Made by a program: the position numbers and the translations under genes. A stretch of 64,000 nucleotides of DNA from Paramacrobiotus metropolitanus (taxonomy: Eukaryota > Tardigrada > Eutardigrada > Parachela > Macrobiotidae), in assembly GCF_019649055.1 (NCBI RefSeq), contig NW_026570272.1, forward strand, positions 248,001 through 312,000, in the 5' to 3' direction. The notes under the pieces were generated by a model. It saw only the letters and a list, made by a program, of their open reading frames with translations. It was not told the DNA's origin and ran no database searches. Positions 9,555-20,911 of the stretch are shown here, one piece after another. Numbering within the stretch: position 1 is the first letter of the stretch; every line of letters begins with the position of its first letter.

Positions 9555-12500
9555 ATGGGTTTATTCGGGAAAACCACGGTGGATCCCAAGGAGCAAGTGG
9601 ACGCGTGGACGAAGACGCTGCGTCAGTCTGCGCGCGACATGGACCGTCAGATCCGAAGTGCGTAGGCGACGAGATCCCTGTATGACAGCATGCACTCTGC
9701 GTGAGGCAGTACAGGGATTTCACTGATTACATGCTTACATTGTTTTCCTGTATCGAATACACAGTTGATTTTCAGCAGCTGTTCAGCAGATGAAAATTTG
9801 AGTGAACTGCGAGCGATGCGTCGTACAGTGTAGTGGTGGAGTTAGTACAAAGATTAAGCTTGGTTTTACTTCCGTTTGCAGACATCCAGCGCGAGGAGGA
9901 GCGGGCCAAGCGGTCGCTGAAGGACGCGGCCAAGAAGGGCGACAAGGACGTGTGCCGGATTCTGGCCAAGGAGATCGTCCGCTCCCGCAACACCACCAAC
10001 AAGATCCACCTCTCCAAAGTGCAGATCAACTCCCTCGTGCTGCAGATGCGCCACCAACTCTGTAAGAGCCTCTTGCTTTCTTCCTACAATGAGCGTCATA
10101 ACTTATAGCCGAGAAGCACAACTTGAGTTGTACACAAATCTTTCTCAGGGTTTTTCTTGATTTTTCCTCACTTCACTTTGTTGACGTTCTTCCTCGAATT
10201 TTCAGTTGAACTTTAGTGTGATTTAATTTTCATGATTTTTCTTTTCAATTTATTTTCACAGTTTTTGTTAGATTCTACATTTTTCTTCTTCAGATTTTTC
10301 GTTGCGATTCATTTCCTGATTTTTATTCATTTTAGTGCAATTTGGTTTGTCTTTTCAGTTTTCTAGTCCATAATCCTTTGCGGTAAATGATAATAAGTAG
10401 TTCGGAACGGTTGGCATTAATTACTTAAGTCATTTAATCTAAATTTAAATAATTGAATTTAAATGTGATTTGTTTGTTTGCGCAGCGACGCTGAAGGTGT
10501 CGGGATCGCTGGCGAAAAGCACGGAGGTGATGCAGGCGATGCAGTCGCTGGTGAAGATGCCCGAGTTCAACCGCATCATGCAGGACATGGCCCGCGAGAT
10601 GACCAAGGTGCGTGCCAAAATACTTGTTTAAATTAATGCCAAATTAATTGTTATTTGAAGAATAAGAATAATGAATAAATCCATACTAAATAAATAGAAA
10701 AAAATTTATACTAATAAAATCATCGCAAAAATTAAAACAAAATTTAATGCTGGCTGGCTGGCTGGCGGATAAATTTTAATCCGCGCAGCCAGCGTAGTTT
10801 TCTTTAAATAATTCATTTTGTACAAACTTTCTCTTCTTACTTTTAGTTCTGGCAAGTAAAAGAGCTTTTTCTCTATCGAATGATCTATAGTATAGCCTGC
10901 TAAGTCCAATGTGTGAGATGTCTACGCTCAAAAAGCCAGCACTTGAGTTTTACCATCTGAACATTCAAGGTTTCTCTTACGATAAACTAGATGTTGTAAC
11001 CCGCTATCTTGGCTTTGATGATAATGTATCTAAAGTTTTTGCTCTTACGGAAACTCATCTTTCATCGCTTGATCCAGACCAGATTTATTGTATCCCGGAC
11101 TACTGTTTGTTTCGCACCGACCGATCTGAAATTCACGGGAAGCAGCGCGGTGGAGGAATTATCTGTTATGTTCCCTACTTCATTAGCGCCGTTCGTATAG
11201 AAGTAAACTTTCAGGTTAAGGGCTTCGAGTGTTTGTGGTTAAAATTGCGTATTTCTGGTAGAAAAATCATTTTGGGTATTGTGTATCGTCAGCCGGATAG
11301 TAATACGTCGGAGACCCAAATGCTGTTTGATCATTTGCGAGAGGTCCTGCTGAAGTATCCCGATTACGATCATGTGGTTATGGGCGATTTTAATATCGAT
11401 ATTTCTCCTAATTCTAAAAGTTCTTTTTACAAACTATCTGTCGATTTTATTGAAGATTTTTCGCTCGCAGATAATGTAATCGGGTACACTCGAGTAGCGC
11501 AGTACTTGAAGAAACCCGATAATATCCTGAACGTATCCCAGTCGAAGATTGACCACATTCTATGCAGACCAGCCAGCTCATATTTGCCGTGCCTTCCAGC
11601 AGACACTGATATTTCCGACCACCGCGTATGTAAAACTATTGCAGCTTTTCCATGTAAGAAACCGCAACATCGCACTGAGAGTTTTCGAGACTGGAAAGCG
11701 ACGCAAATCGATCAGTTTAAGGGCAAGGTTTTTGAATTTACCAAGAAATACGTCAATTACGTCGACTACAGCGACGTGGATTCTGAAGTAACGAATTTTG
11801 TGTGTGGTTTGTTTGAAATTGTTGATTCGTGTTTTCCATTACGTTCTAAACGCGTTTCTCAGAAAACTGCTCCTTGGGTAACAGGTGACATCAAAAGGCT
11901 TCTAAAAGAAAAAGATCTCGCGTATAAACGTAAAAAACTGTCGAAAAATACTTCCGATTACGAAAGTAATAATCGACAATTTAAACATTTAAAGCGCGAA
12001 GTAACTCTTAAAATCAAAGAAGCCAAAAGACGTTACTTTGAGCAGAACTCCAAAAACGGTGCTGCAGTTTGGCGGGAATTAAACCGGATGCTGAATCGAA
12101 GTAAACCGAATGTTGTTGTGGACTTTGAACCTAATGAATTGAATAAACACTTCGCCCAGATGGGAGAACACGGAAGCCCCCACCCGCCGGCGGCGGTACC
12201 AGCTGCCAGCGAGTCTCCGTTGTTTGCGTTTGAACAGGTAACTGCTGTGACAGTTGCGGAAGCGTTTACGAACATTCTCAGCAAGAACAAATGCGCCGGG
12301 CCTAACGGTATCCCGCATAAACTCTTGCAGGAGATTTATCCACTGCTGGTGGAGCCTATGACTCACCTGATCAATCAGTGTTTTATCAAAAAAATATTTC
12401 CAGACATTTTCAAAAAAGCTGAAGTAATCGCCCTGCCGAAGTGCGGTCAGCCAAAATCGGTAGATCAAGTGCGGCCGATATCCTTATTGTGTAATCTGTC

Positions 12501-14587
12501 GAAAGTGTTTGAAAAAGTTGCACAGTCGCAAATTGTTAAATTTTTGAAAAGTCACGACATTCTATCTGAATGCCAGTCTGGGTTTCGAAACGGTCATTCG
12601 TGTGAAACGTTGCTTCTTAAAGTGACGGAAACATGGAAAAAGGCTGTTGACAACAAAAAGGCGGTGGCTTGTGTTTTCCTTGATCTAAAAAGTGCTTTTC
12701 CTTCAGTGTGTCATGATTTGTTATTAATAAAACTGCGCGATCTTGGTTTCAACAGTGATGCACTTGAATGGTTACACTCGTATCTCATTGGCAGAATGCA
12801 ACGGGTGCGAATTGGTGAGCGGATGTCTTCATGGGAACGTGTGTACGCAGGTGTGCCACAGGGTTCCATTCTCGGTCCATTACTTTTTATCATTTACCTG
12901 AACGAATTGTTGAAAATAAATTTACGTTGTCCTGATGTCCGGTTAGAAAGTTTCGCTGATGACACGATCTGCTATGCGATAGCAGACACGAAGTCAGGTG
13001 CAGCAGACAAAATAACCGCTGTGCTTCCAATAATTTGTGAGTGGTTTGAACTGAACCGCTTGGTTGTCAATGAAAAGAAGTCTAAGCTGCTCATGATCAC
13101 TTCAGCGTACAGTCGGGACAAAAGCATCGTGTCGGTTGATTTGAATGGGCATAAGCTTGAACCGGAAAAATCAGTGAAGCACTTGGGAGTGATAATTGAC
13201 GAGCATTTAAAATGGACCGACCAAATTAAAAAGGTTCAAAAAAGTGCTTATCATGGAGTCGCCCTCATAAACAGTGTGAAGAGCGGGCTGCCGGTGCCCC
13301 AACGCGTTGGACTTTATCACGCATTTGTCCAGTCTCATCTGGACCGTTGCTCCACTGTGTGGAGCGGTGCGCCTGTGTCCACGCTGGAGCCGCTGGCTGT
13401 CGCGCAAAGAAAAAGCCATTCGAGCTATTGCCAACTATGCCGAAGTGTCCACCACCGACCTGATGAAGCAATACGAGATAACGCCACTGTTTAAGCGATG
13501 GAAACACCAGGAAGCAACTTGGCTTTACAAAATTCTGCACCCGGAGAAGTTCCAAGTGCCCCGTTACCTCACCGAAATGATCGTCGTAAAACACGATTCC
13601 AAACCGTACAGCCTTCGAAGCGGAAACAGGACCTTCATCGAAGGACAGGGAAGGACAAGGACGGGGAAGTCCACGTTGGCGTGGAGGCTGAACAACGTTA
13701 TGAGCCAGCTAACCGAGGCCGGAAGCGACATTCTTAAGAGCAGTTCGCTTGCTGTTTTTCGTAATGCACTGAAGCATGTTACTATTAATTGATGCCTTTC
13801 TTTTCTTAGTACTTCTCTTGTTTTGTGGCTTTTGCTCTAATTTCATGATTCCTGTTATTTAGCCAGGTTTAAATTCCCAGGCTAGAACTCGATCCTAGCC
13901 TTTTAATGGGTTACCTGCCTGCCGTACAATAAACAATAATAATAAAATAATAATTTAGGCGTGGACGAAAATAAATTATAATCCAGAGTCTGTACAACGA
14001 AAATTATCTGGAAAAACTGAATAAAATACTTGTAAGAAAAATAAATAAAAATTTGGGGTTTTGTACTACGAAAATTATCAAAGAAATAAAATAAAATACC
14101 GGCAAGAAAATTGAGTGAAAATTCGGGGTTACGACTACGAAATTATCAAAAAAAAACTACGAAATTTATACTACGAAATTATCAACGGTTTTATACTACG
14201 AAATTATCAAAAAAAAATGAAATAAAATACTTACAAGAAAATCGGATAAAAATTCGGGAGTTGATACTTCGAAAATCCTTATAGGCGGGCATCATCGAGG
14301 AGATGATGGAGGACGCGATGGACGTGCTGGACGAGGACGACATCGAGACGGCGGCGGACGCGGAGGTGGAGAAGGTGCTGTGGGAGCTCACCGAGGGCAA
14401 GTTGGGCGAGGCGCCGCGCGCCGTCGACGACAGCCTGCCGGCCGCCTCCGTCGCCGCCGGCTCCCGCGTCCCCGCCTCCGGCAGCCGCGCCCCGCCCCTC
14501 AAATCCGATCATGTGCGGGCGGTCGATAACGACGAGGAAGAGGACGTGGAGAGTATGCGGCGTCGCCTGGAAGATCTCAAGAGCTGA
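9555..14587 (+). CDS. CHMP3: ESCRT-III subunit CHMP3/VPS24, 4 exons
   Basis: Exons 9555-9657, 9882-10061, 10486-10607 and 14285-14587 join in phases 1, 1 and 0 to give 235 residues (human CHMP3 has 222). The N terminus MGLFGKT and the segment RSLKDAAKKGDKDVC match the ESCRT-III core of CHMP3. Positively charged helices 1-2 (about residues 15-95) are followed by the STEVMQAMQSLVK helix and an acidic C-terminal half. The last residues (ESMRRRLEDLKS) match the MIM1 motif that recruits the ATPase VPS4. The protein polymerises on endosomal and other membranes to drive scission away from the cytosol. Intron 3, at 3.7 kb, is far longer than the others because it holds a LINE and a tandem repeat. The C-terminal linker has an Ala/Ser/Pro-rich insert relative to human. 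Confidence 0.95.
10746..10793. repeat. GGCT tetranucleotide run and imperfect hairpin upstream of the LINE
   Basis: A short (GGCT)n run leads into arms GCTGGCTGGCGGAT (about 10757-10770) and ATCCGCGCAGCCAGC (about 10779-10793), complementary apart from a one-base bulge, with an AT-rich loop. It lies just before the start of the LINE reading frame and may mark the element's 5' region. Confidence 0.5.
10909..13962 (+). mobile_element. Non-LTR retrotransposon (CR1/L2/Jockey-like LINE), nearly intact, in CHMP3 intron 3
   Basis: The frame 10909-13494 encodes 861 residues, and the coding continues in another frame to a stop near 13792 after one frameshift. The N-terminal third is an apurinic-type endonuclease with its motifs HLNIQGF, LTETHL, VVMGDFNID, SKIDHIL and SDHRVC. 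The middle is a reverse transcriptase: RPISLLCNLSKVFEK, SGFRNGHSCETLL, VFLDLKSAF, GVPQGSILGPLLF, the catalytic SFADDT, and NEKKSKLL. The frame breaks in an A-rich run at about 13405-13414. The 3' end carries a 7-bp stem-loop (13879-13901) and a short (AATAAT)n-like tail to about 13962, as in CR1/L2-type elements. No ORF1 is visible upstream, so it is either 5'-truncated or a single-ORF element. It inserted in the sense direction of the host gene. Confidence 0.9.
13879..13901 (+). ncRNA. 3' terminal stem-loop of the LINE RNA
   Basis: AGGCTAG (13879-13885) and CTAGCCT (13895-13901) pair perfectly around a nine-base loop, about 30 bases before the simple-repeat tail. Stem-loops at this place are known to be recognised by the reverse transcriptase of some CR1/L2-like elements; that role here is inferred from position. 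Confidence 0.55.
13970..14265 (+). repeat. Degenerate tandem repeat, unit about 60 bp, in CHMP3 intron 3
   Basis: Units built from TACTACGAAATTATCAAA, AAATAAAATAC, AAGAAAAT and ATAAAAATTCGGG recur about four times, with internal short repeats of the ACTACGAAATTATC part. The array ends about 20 bases before the exon 4 acceptor. Confidence 0.75.
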
Positions 14588-15449
14588 AGGAATATTTCCT
14601 GCGATTAATCGACAAACACCCGCGAAAAAACAGTGATAATTGCAGACGATTGGCGCGGTTTTCCGGTTGGGGGCGGCTGCTTCTGTTTTTGATTTGCGCT
14701 TTTATTTCTACGGGAGCTGGAGCTATTTTATTTCGAGTATTTTTCATTCCCTTTAACGGTTTTTGGCCAGCTCCTTTATACAGATTACGGGTTGTTCATT
14801 GAAGCTACAGAGAATTTTATTCGTCTTATGCTGTAAAAACAATTGAAGTAATGTCTTGCGAATTATGAAAATGAGTCTAACCGCTGTAATTATCCGTTAG
14901 TTTCCTCAGCCGATTAAAAATGTAATAATAAACCGGTGCAGACAAATATTACGATAACTTATCAGTAAGTATTTAGGCGATTAAAAAAAGTAGAACCCGT
15001 GTAATAAATTATCGCAATAATTTCGCAGTTAATATTTAAACAATTTATTTAACAATTAACAAAAATATTAAACCCAGTTATTAATTAACAAGGTGATTTA
15101 TTCATCAATATTCAGTAACCAGAAAAACGGTAAACCGAATAATAAATTGATGGATCAATTTAAAAATTTCCAGCGATTTAAATAATATTGCATAATCTGA
15201 TTATGGATTATCGCTAAAAAACCGTGCCAGGTCTCCTGTTTTCCGATTTTATTTTCTGTTAATTTTATCACTGCTTATGGCGACAAAAAAGGATCATCCC
15301 AGATAACCTGCGACGTGGTAAACAAACCCAAAATAAAAAGAAAAATAAATTACCACAACGAATTTCCATGGCGAGAAAATAAGAGAAAAAATCAGGAAAA
15401 ATTCCATTGAAAACGGGAATAATTCCGGGAATTTGTGGAGACGCGTCAA
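14588..15449. other. AT-rich 3' flank between convergent CHMP3 and PHPT1 genes
   Basis: No gene is recognised. An AATAAA at about 14927-14932 could serve CHMP3. The rest is AT-rich sequence without a clear repeat. Confidence 0.35.
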
Positions 15450-15818
15450 TCAGTATCCGTCGTTGCTCCACTGGATGGTGGTGGGCGGGGGATACTTTTT
15501 CGATAAAATATCCACCGTGCGCTTGTGGTCGGCCATCCCGAAGGCCACCGAGTACCCGTACACGCACATGTTCTTCTTCTCGATGTCGCGGAAGATCCGC
15601 CCACCCCCCAGGCACTCGCACTCCCACCCGAGTTGCCGCAGCTGCACGTAGATGGGCTCGAAGATGTCGTTGTGGAGTTCGGCGCACTTGCTGCTGCGCA
15701 CGATGACTTTGCACTGGCCGCTGGGGTCCTGGATGCGGATCTGCACGTACTTGGCCTGGCCGGTCTGCTCGTCGATCACGACGTCGGGGATGTCCTTCAC
15801 GCAGCGCAGACACGCCAT
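15450..15818 (-). CDS. PHPT1: 14-kDa phosphohistidine phosphatase (PHPT1/janus family)
   Basis: A single exon of 122 residues from the ATG at 15818; upstream in-frame codons lack an ATG. The motif CECLGGGRI and the exact C-terminal ending WSNDGY versus human WANDGY identify the family. The catalytic histidine (human His53) is His49 in the context AELHNDIF, and the IVRSSK segment corresponds to the phosphate-binding lysine/arginine region. The enzyme removes phosphate from phosphohistidine (and phospholysine) in cytosolic proteins such as ATP-citrate lyase and the channel KCa3.1 in vertebrates. Length matches the usual 120-125. The gene is convergent with CHMP3 and divergent from YKT6 (start codons 813 bases apart). 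Confidence 0.93.
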   Translation of the reverse strand: MACLRCVKDIPDVVIDEQTGQAKYVQIRIQDPSGQCKVIVRSSKCAELHNDIFEPIYVQLRQLGWECECLGGGRIFRDIEKKNMCVYGYSVAFGMADHKRTVDILSKKYPPPTTIQWSNDGY

Positions 15819-16139
15819 AATCGAAACAGGAATCAACGGGCGTAATACTACAGAATGGCGATGCGGAGGAGAGTGAGAAAATTATTGCACGTTCATCGAT
15901 TAACGATTAAACAGGGAAACGAGGAACTAGTACAGCGACAGTATGCTGCCACTTGGGATGCTGCACCATCTGGCAATCTCGTATGCCAATCACCAAAGCA
16001 ACATTAACTACAATAAAATGCAAATCAACAGTTACTAACAATAAATCTGTAATTTAAAAAGCGATAAATGTAGCAAAGACAACTGAACAAAAAATAAAAT
16101 TAATTTAAAAGTCAACGAACGCAGCAAAACATGTCGAAA

Positions 16140-16230
16140 CATGTTCAGCGCTGTCGGTTCCAATTCCATTAGCGGCTAATGTTCCAATTCCATCAGGCCA
16201 ATGATTAGCCTGATGCGGAAGTGGGCGGGG
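16140..16230. repeat. Short direct and inverted repeats upstream of YKT6
   Basis: GTTCCAATTCCAT occurs twice about 30 bases apart, and CATCAGGC / GCCTGATG form an inverted repeat with a nine-base spacer. These lie in the shared upstream region of PHPT1 and YKT6; function unknown. Confidence 0.5.
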
Positions 16231-16630
16231 TTTCCATCTCATTCATTTGCTCAGCAGTCAAGCTGACTCACACTGGCGCAGTTTGCAAATATTTCCCCAT
16301 TTTTGAACTTTAATTTTTACGTAACAAATTACGCGTCATTTTGTAGTTCTTCCTTCGACCTATTTTCTGCCAGTCTCAACCTGTTCTGTTCGTGTTTCTA
16401 TAGGATAAAATTGGAGTGATAGTCGAAGAAGCTGAAGACGGATACAATCTGCCTGCTGCGTTGGAAGTGCTGCTGTGTAACCTGTGTTGTGTTGTGGATT
16501 CTTCCGTAATGAGGCACGTGCATCGGCTGTGCTGAATTGAGTTCATCACGCTCGCCATCTGTTTGAGCGGGATTTGTTGACGGGGAATCGTGTGTGGTCC
16601 TGGGAGTATTTTGAAGAGGACGGGAGAAGA

Positions 16631-19409
16631 ATGAAGCTGTACTCGTTGTGCGTGCTGTACAAGGGTCCCAAGGCGCGCATGCTGAAGGCCGCGTACGATC
16701 TGCAGTCCTTCGGATACTTCCAGCGTGGAAGGTATGTGTCTTCGTGTCCCGCTGCTGGGGGAAAACGTAGATTAACAGAAAAAAATACAAATATAATTTT
16801 TTACGTTTTTTAACATTTTTTTTCGAGTGTAAATCATCAAGCAGAAGCGAAGAGAAATTAATTTAAGCGGGAAACATCGACATTTTCGTTTTTGAAAAAT
16901 GTTGGAAGTATTTTTTATTAAATTAAAAGTCAAAAATAAGTAAATAAAGTCGTATTTTATTACCGAAAAACATAAAAAAATCATAATATAATTTTTAACA
17001 TTTTGTAACATTTTTTTCCAGTGAAATAGTAACAAAAAAGATAATGATAAAAAAATAGAAGCGAGGGAAAAATAATTGGAGAGTAGAAAATGGAAAGTTA
17101 ATTTGTAATAATTTCAAAGATATTTTTTTACGAAATCAGCGCCAAGAAAAAATCGGTGGAGCGTGTGTTGATTGCAGTGTGCAGGAGTTCATGACGTTCA
17201 CCTCGGAGCTGCTGGTGGAGCGGACGCCCGTCGGCTCCAAGGCGCGCGTCAAACAGGAAGGTAAATCTTAAAGGCGAAGCTTTCTTTGATTACTGCTTGA
17301 ACGTCTGTACAGTGGTATGGTATGCATTTATCCCGGCAGAATACATCTGCACCATCTACATCCGGTCGGACAGTCTGGCCGGCGTGCTCATCTCCGACCA
17401 GGAGTATCCCGACCGCGTCGGCTTCACGCTCCTCCACAAGGCAAGTCACATTCCTTCCTCACTCATTTCACGCTCAGTTTCCTTGCGACTACCGTCGAAG
17501 CGCTCCTCTCCTTATTTTGCGACTTTTATTTTGCTCTTTTACCATTTTTCCTTTCCTTTACAGACTTTTTATTACCGAGTTTACTGTTAAAAATGACATG
17601 CCGAATAATTTAAAATTTTGTCTTGATTTGCATGCATGCTTATTTTTTCTGCGGGTTTTTTTTTCCGCTGTATTTTCTGCGCATTTCTAGCCTTCCTCTT
17701 GTGCAGTCTATCATTCTCTTTACTGACTTTTTGTTGTTTATATTATTACGTTTTATGGTGTTTATATTATCGTTGATATTCAGTTTTTATTAGGCTTTAA
17801 ATTTTTAAAAATATTGAAATACCGAGCATTTTTTTTCAGAAATATTGAGCGTTTTTATTAGGTTTTAACTTTTTTAAAAATATTGAAATATTGAGCATTT
17901 TGTTTCCAGTTTCCAACTTTCCATGCGTATTTATGTTTCGTGTTGTTTCCCGCTTTTTTTCTTTTATATAATATATGTTGTAAACTTGTCTTGTATTCCA
18001 GTTTTCTGACCTTTTAAATGGAGATTTATGATTAGTAAAGTGCAGTTATTTTCGAAATGAAATGATGTGGGTGTTGTTGTGTGTCAGGTGCTGGATGATT
18101 TCTCCAGCAGCGTGCCCTCGTCCAGCTGGCCCTCGGGCAGTCCCGCGTAGGTGCCTCCCGTGCGGCGTGCATTGCCGACGCTGTGATTAACCGGTTTCTT
18201 GTTAGATCGATCAACTTCGGCGGGTTGGACGAGGCGCTGGCCAAGTACCAGAACCCCAAGGAGGCCGACGCCCTCACCAAGATCCAGGCCGATCTCGACG
18301 ACACCAAAGTCATCCTGGTCAGTCACAGTCACTCACCAAATTGTCCATCAATTCCCGCACTTAGCTCTCCGATTTATCGATGAATTTCCTAATTTGCGGG
18401 CCATTTTTTTAAACTTTCAAAACGGACTTTCATTGCTTTGAAAATATTCTTGTTAATTTTCAGACTAATTTGTATGTTGCGGTTTGTAAGCCGGGAAATG
18501 TATTTCGGAATCATTTTATAATTTTTATAGTACCGTAGTGTGATTAGTTTCTAATAATTTCTAACTAATTTGAGCAAGTTTTTGCAATTATTGAAATAAA
18601 TAAGACTGTAATTTAGAAACAATATTTTTGATTTGTCTTTTGATTTACAGCAGGAAATTTTGAAATTGTTTTTTTATTTTTAGTTTTTAGTTTTTATTTT
18701 TATTTTGCTTGACGCATATGCGGCATACATAAGAACTTTATTTGTGCAGCACAACACGATCGAAGCGGTGCTGCAGCGCGGCGAGAAGCTGGACGATCTC
18801 GTGGCCAAGTCGGAGGAGCTCAGCATGAGCTCCAAGGCCTTCTACACCACGGTACGCATAACATTAACATTGTGCAATTATGTAATAAATGTTATTGTAA
18901 TAATTTTCTATTAATTCGCCCGATTTCTACGAGTTACCGGTATCAGAATTTGTGGTGCAGTAATTGTTTTCTTTTTATTAATTCGACCAATACATGTAGT
19001 AAGGAACTGCTGTGCAAGAATCCTATTTTTTATTAATACAGCTAATTTCAACAGTTGTTTATATAATTGTGATTTAATAAGAATTGTCTATATACGGTCA
19101 GTTTAAATCGTTATTTATATAATTTAGAATAAAAAAATTTGTTTTTTAAATAATACGGTCAGTTTAAATCGTTTTTTATATAATTTAAAATAAAAAAAAT
19201 ATTTTTTAAATAATACGGTCAGTTTAAATCGTTATTTATATAATTTAAAATAAAAAAATATATTTTTGTAAACAATACGGTCAATTTGAATCGTTATCTT
19301 ATACAGTGTAAAATGATTATATTTTTTAAATGATACCGGTAATTTAATTAAGCTGCTGTTTTACTCCGCACAGGCTCGCAAAACGAACGCCTGCTGCAAA
19401 TCGTGGTGA
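16631..19409 (+). CDS. YKT6: R-SNARE YKT6, 7 exons, unusual CaaX end
   Basis: Exons 16631-16731, 17178-17260, 17340-17440, 18088-18146, 18206-18317, 18750-18851 and 19374-19409 give 197 residues (human 198). The start MKLYSLCVLYKG opens the longin domain (about 1-130), which folds back on the SNARE core. The R-SNARE helix (about 138-190) contains the zero-layer Arg in VLQRGEKLDDL. YKT6 is a lipidated SNARE for ER-Golgi, endosome-vacuole and autophagosome-lysosome fusion. Its C terminus normally has a palmitoylated and a farnesylated cysteine (human CCAIM). Here the last residues are ACCKSW: both cysteines are kept, but the CaaX box is C-K-S-W. Intron 3 has a GC donor (GCAAGT at 17441). Intron 5' and 3' phases are all consistent. 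Confidence 0.95.
17780..17912 (+). repeat. Two-copy tandem repeat (~68 bp) in YKT6 intron 3
   Basis: The block TTTTTATTAGG, TTTAAA/C, TTTTTAAAAATATTGAAAT, GAGCATTTT and a closing TTCAG/TTCCAG occurs twice, at about 17783-17840 and 17850-17910. Each copy ends in an acceptor-like sequence. Confidence 0.65.
19093..19340 (+). repeat. Four-copy tandem repeat (~61 bp) in YKT6 intron 6
   Basis: Units start with TACGGTCAGTTTAAATCGTT at 19093, 19154, 19214 and 19276 (spacings 61, 60, 62). The fourth copy is more diverged. The array ends about 35 bases before the last acceptor. Confidence 0.85.
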
Positions 19410-20911
19410 AGGGAAAACGAAGACACTCGGCGTTCCGCACTGATTGTTCGCTGCTGCATGTTTGGCTGTGTTTTTGTACGGTTCCCTGTCAACGTTTCGT
19501 CGCTGCCGGGCGCAACCCGGAATCGTCTGCGGACCGGCTGGAAAAGTATTACGCTAATGGCCAGTGTTGTCCTTCGGGTAATTCGTCAGTACTCCACGCG
19601 TTTTTTTCTCTGTCACGTGTCAGAAATAATTTCTTCTCTAATTTCCTGTCAATCAGATTTGTGTTCGCCGAATACATAGACATTCCTTGTTGCTTTTTTT
19701 TGCCGAACAGAGCCCAATTATTGCTGAATGCTGTCTGTTGCGCTGCTAGCGCTGTTTGTTGCGCATCTGTCATACACATTAATCTGAATTAAATCACATG
19801 CTTCACCAAATCGGTCATAAATCAGTAATTTTCCGGTTTTCCGCATTTCTCAGCAAATCTCCTCGTTGGTTTCTTAAGCAGTTTCGCATTTCACTAATTA
19901 ATTACAATAATTTCAATCTAGTTAATTTGTAATTAACTAAACTGTAATTCATGGTAAGCGGTTAATTTTTAACTAATTTAATTAATAATAAATTCAGTAA
20001 TTAATTAGAATAGATTTTATAAATGACGAAGTAGGTGTCAAGTGTAATTTTGCCGATTACAGCCTATTAAAAGAAAACAATTACAGGAATTAGGTTATTT
20101 TCTTTACCAAAATTATTATTTTCTGTACTAAAAGAAACTGAAGTTACTACTCTAAAATTCTGAAATTAATCTGCCAAAGAAAAACAATTATTTTCTTTTT
20201 TTATTAATAAATATCCACAAAAAACTCCATTCTCTCATTGTAATCCTAATAGAAATAATGATCAGTGCGGCATGATTTCTACCGTGTATAATGCGTCGAA
20301 AAAAATTGTTTTTTTACGAGTTTGATCTTCAAACCAGCAAACTGACCTTTCGGCGATGACGTATCAGATATTGTAATTATTAATGCGACGACCGGAAGCA
20401 ATACTTCGTATTATTGGATGAATTCCACGTTTATTCGCGTATTACACTGACACAGATATTACAGTAGTATTAATAATAAAATTGCATGATTTTATATTAC
20501 AAGGTAAGTAAAGAAAACAAGTGATTCGTCCACAGTTGCAACCGGCCTCGCCGGCGCCGTTCCCGACTCGCTTCGCCCTCGATCACATCACATCGCGCTT
20601 CTCCACACGTACTCACATCTCCGCCAACAAATGCAACAACCCCACCTTCCCGACCACGCCCACCCCCAAGGAATAACTTAAGTCTCCGCTTCTCCGCCGC
20701 TAAATCTTCCGCATGCAAAAAAAACCATCAACTTCCGGCTGGCGTTAAAAACACGGGTTAATACCAGTAAAAAAAACGGCTGGTTAAATTCTGATTCGGG
20801 GGAAAAGGATTGTCGTTTAGTAAAAAAAACAACATGAGCCGGAAGATTCTCGAAAGCCAAAAAAAAAACTGCACATAAACGGGCAATTTCTCCATGCACA
20901 GGCCGATGTTT
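19410..20911. other. 3' flank between convergent YKT6 and UCK genes
   Basis: An open frame continues for about 380 bases after the YKT6 stop in another frame but is Cys/Phe-rich and not protein-like, so it is read as 3' UTR. AATAAA occurs at about 19986. A TGACCTTT octamer lies at 20343-20350. A GC-richer stretch at 20520-20700 gives only low-complexity translations. Confidence 0.4.

Noticed and set aside
19403-19792. 129-codon frame overlapping the end of YKT6
   Set aside because: It overlaps the YKT6 stop in another frame and is Cys/Phe-rich; best read as 3' UTR.
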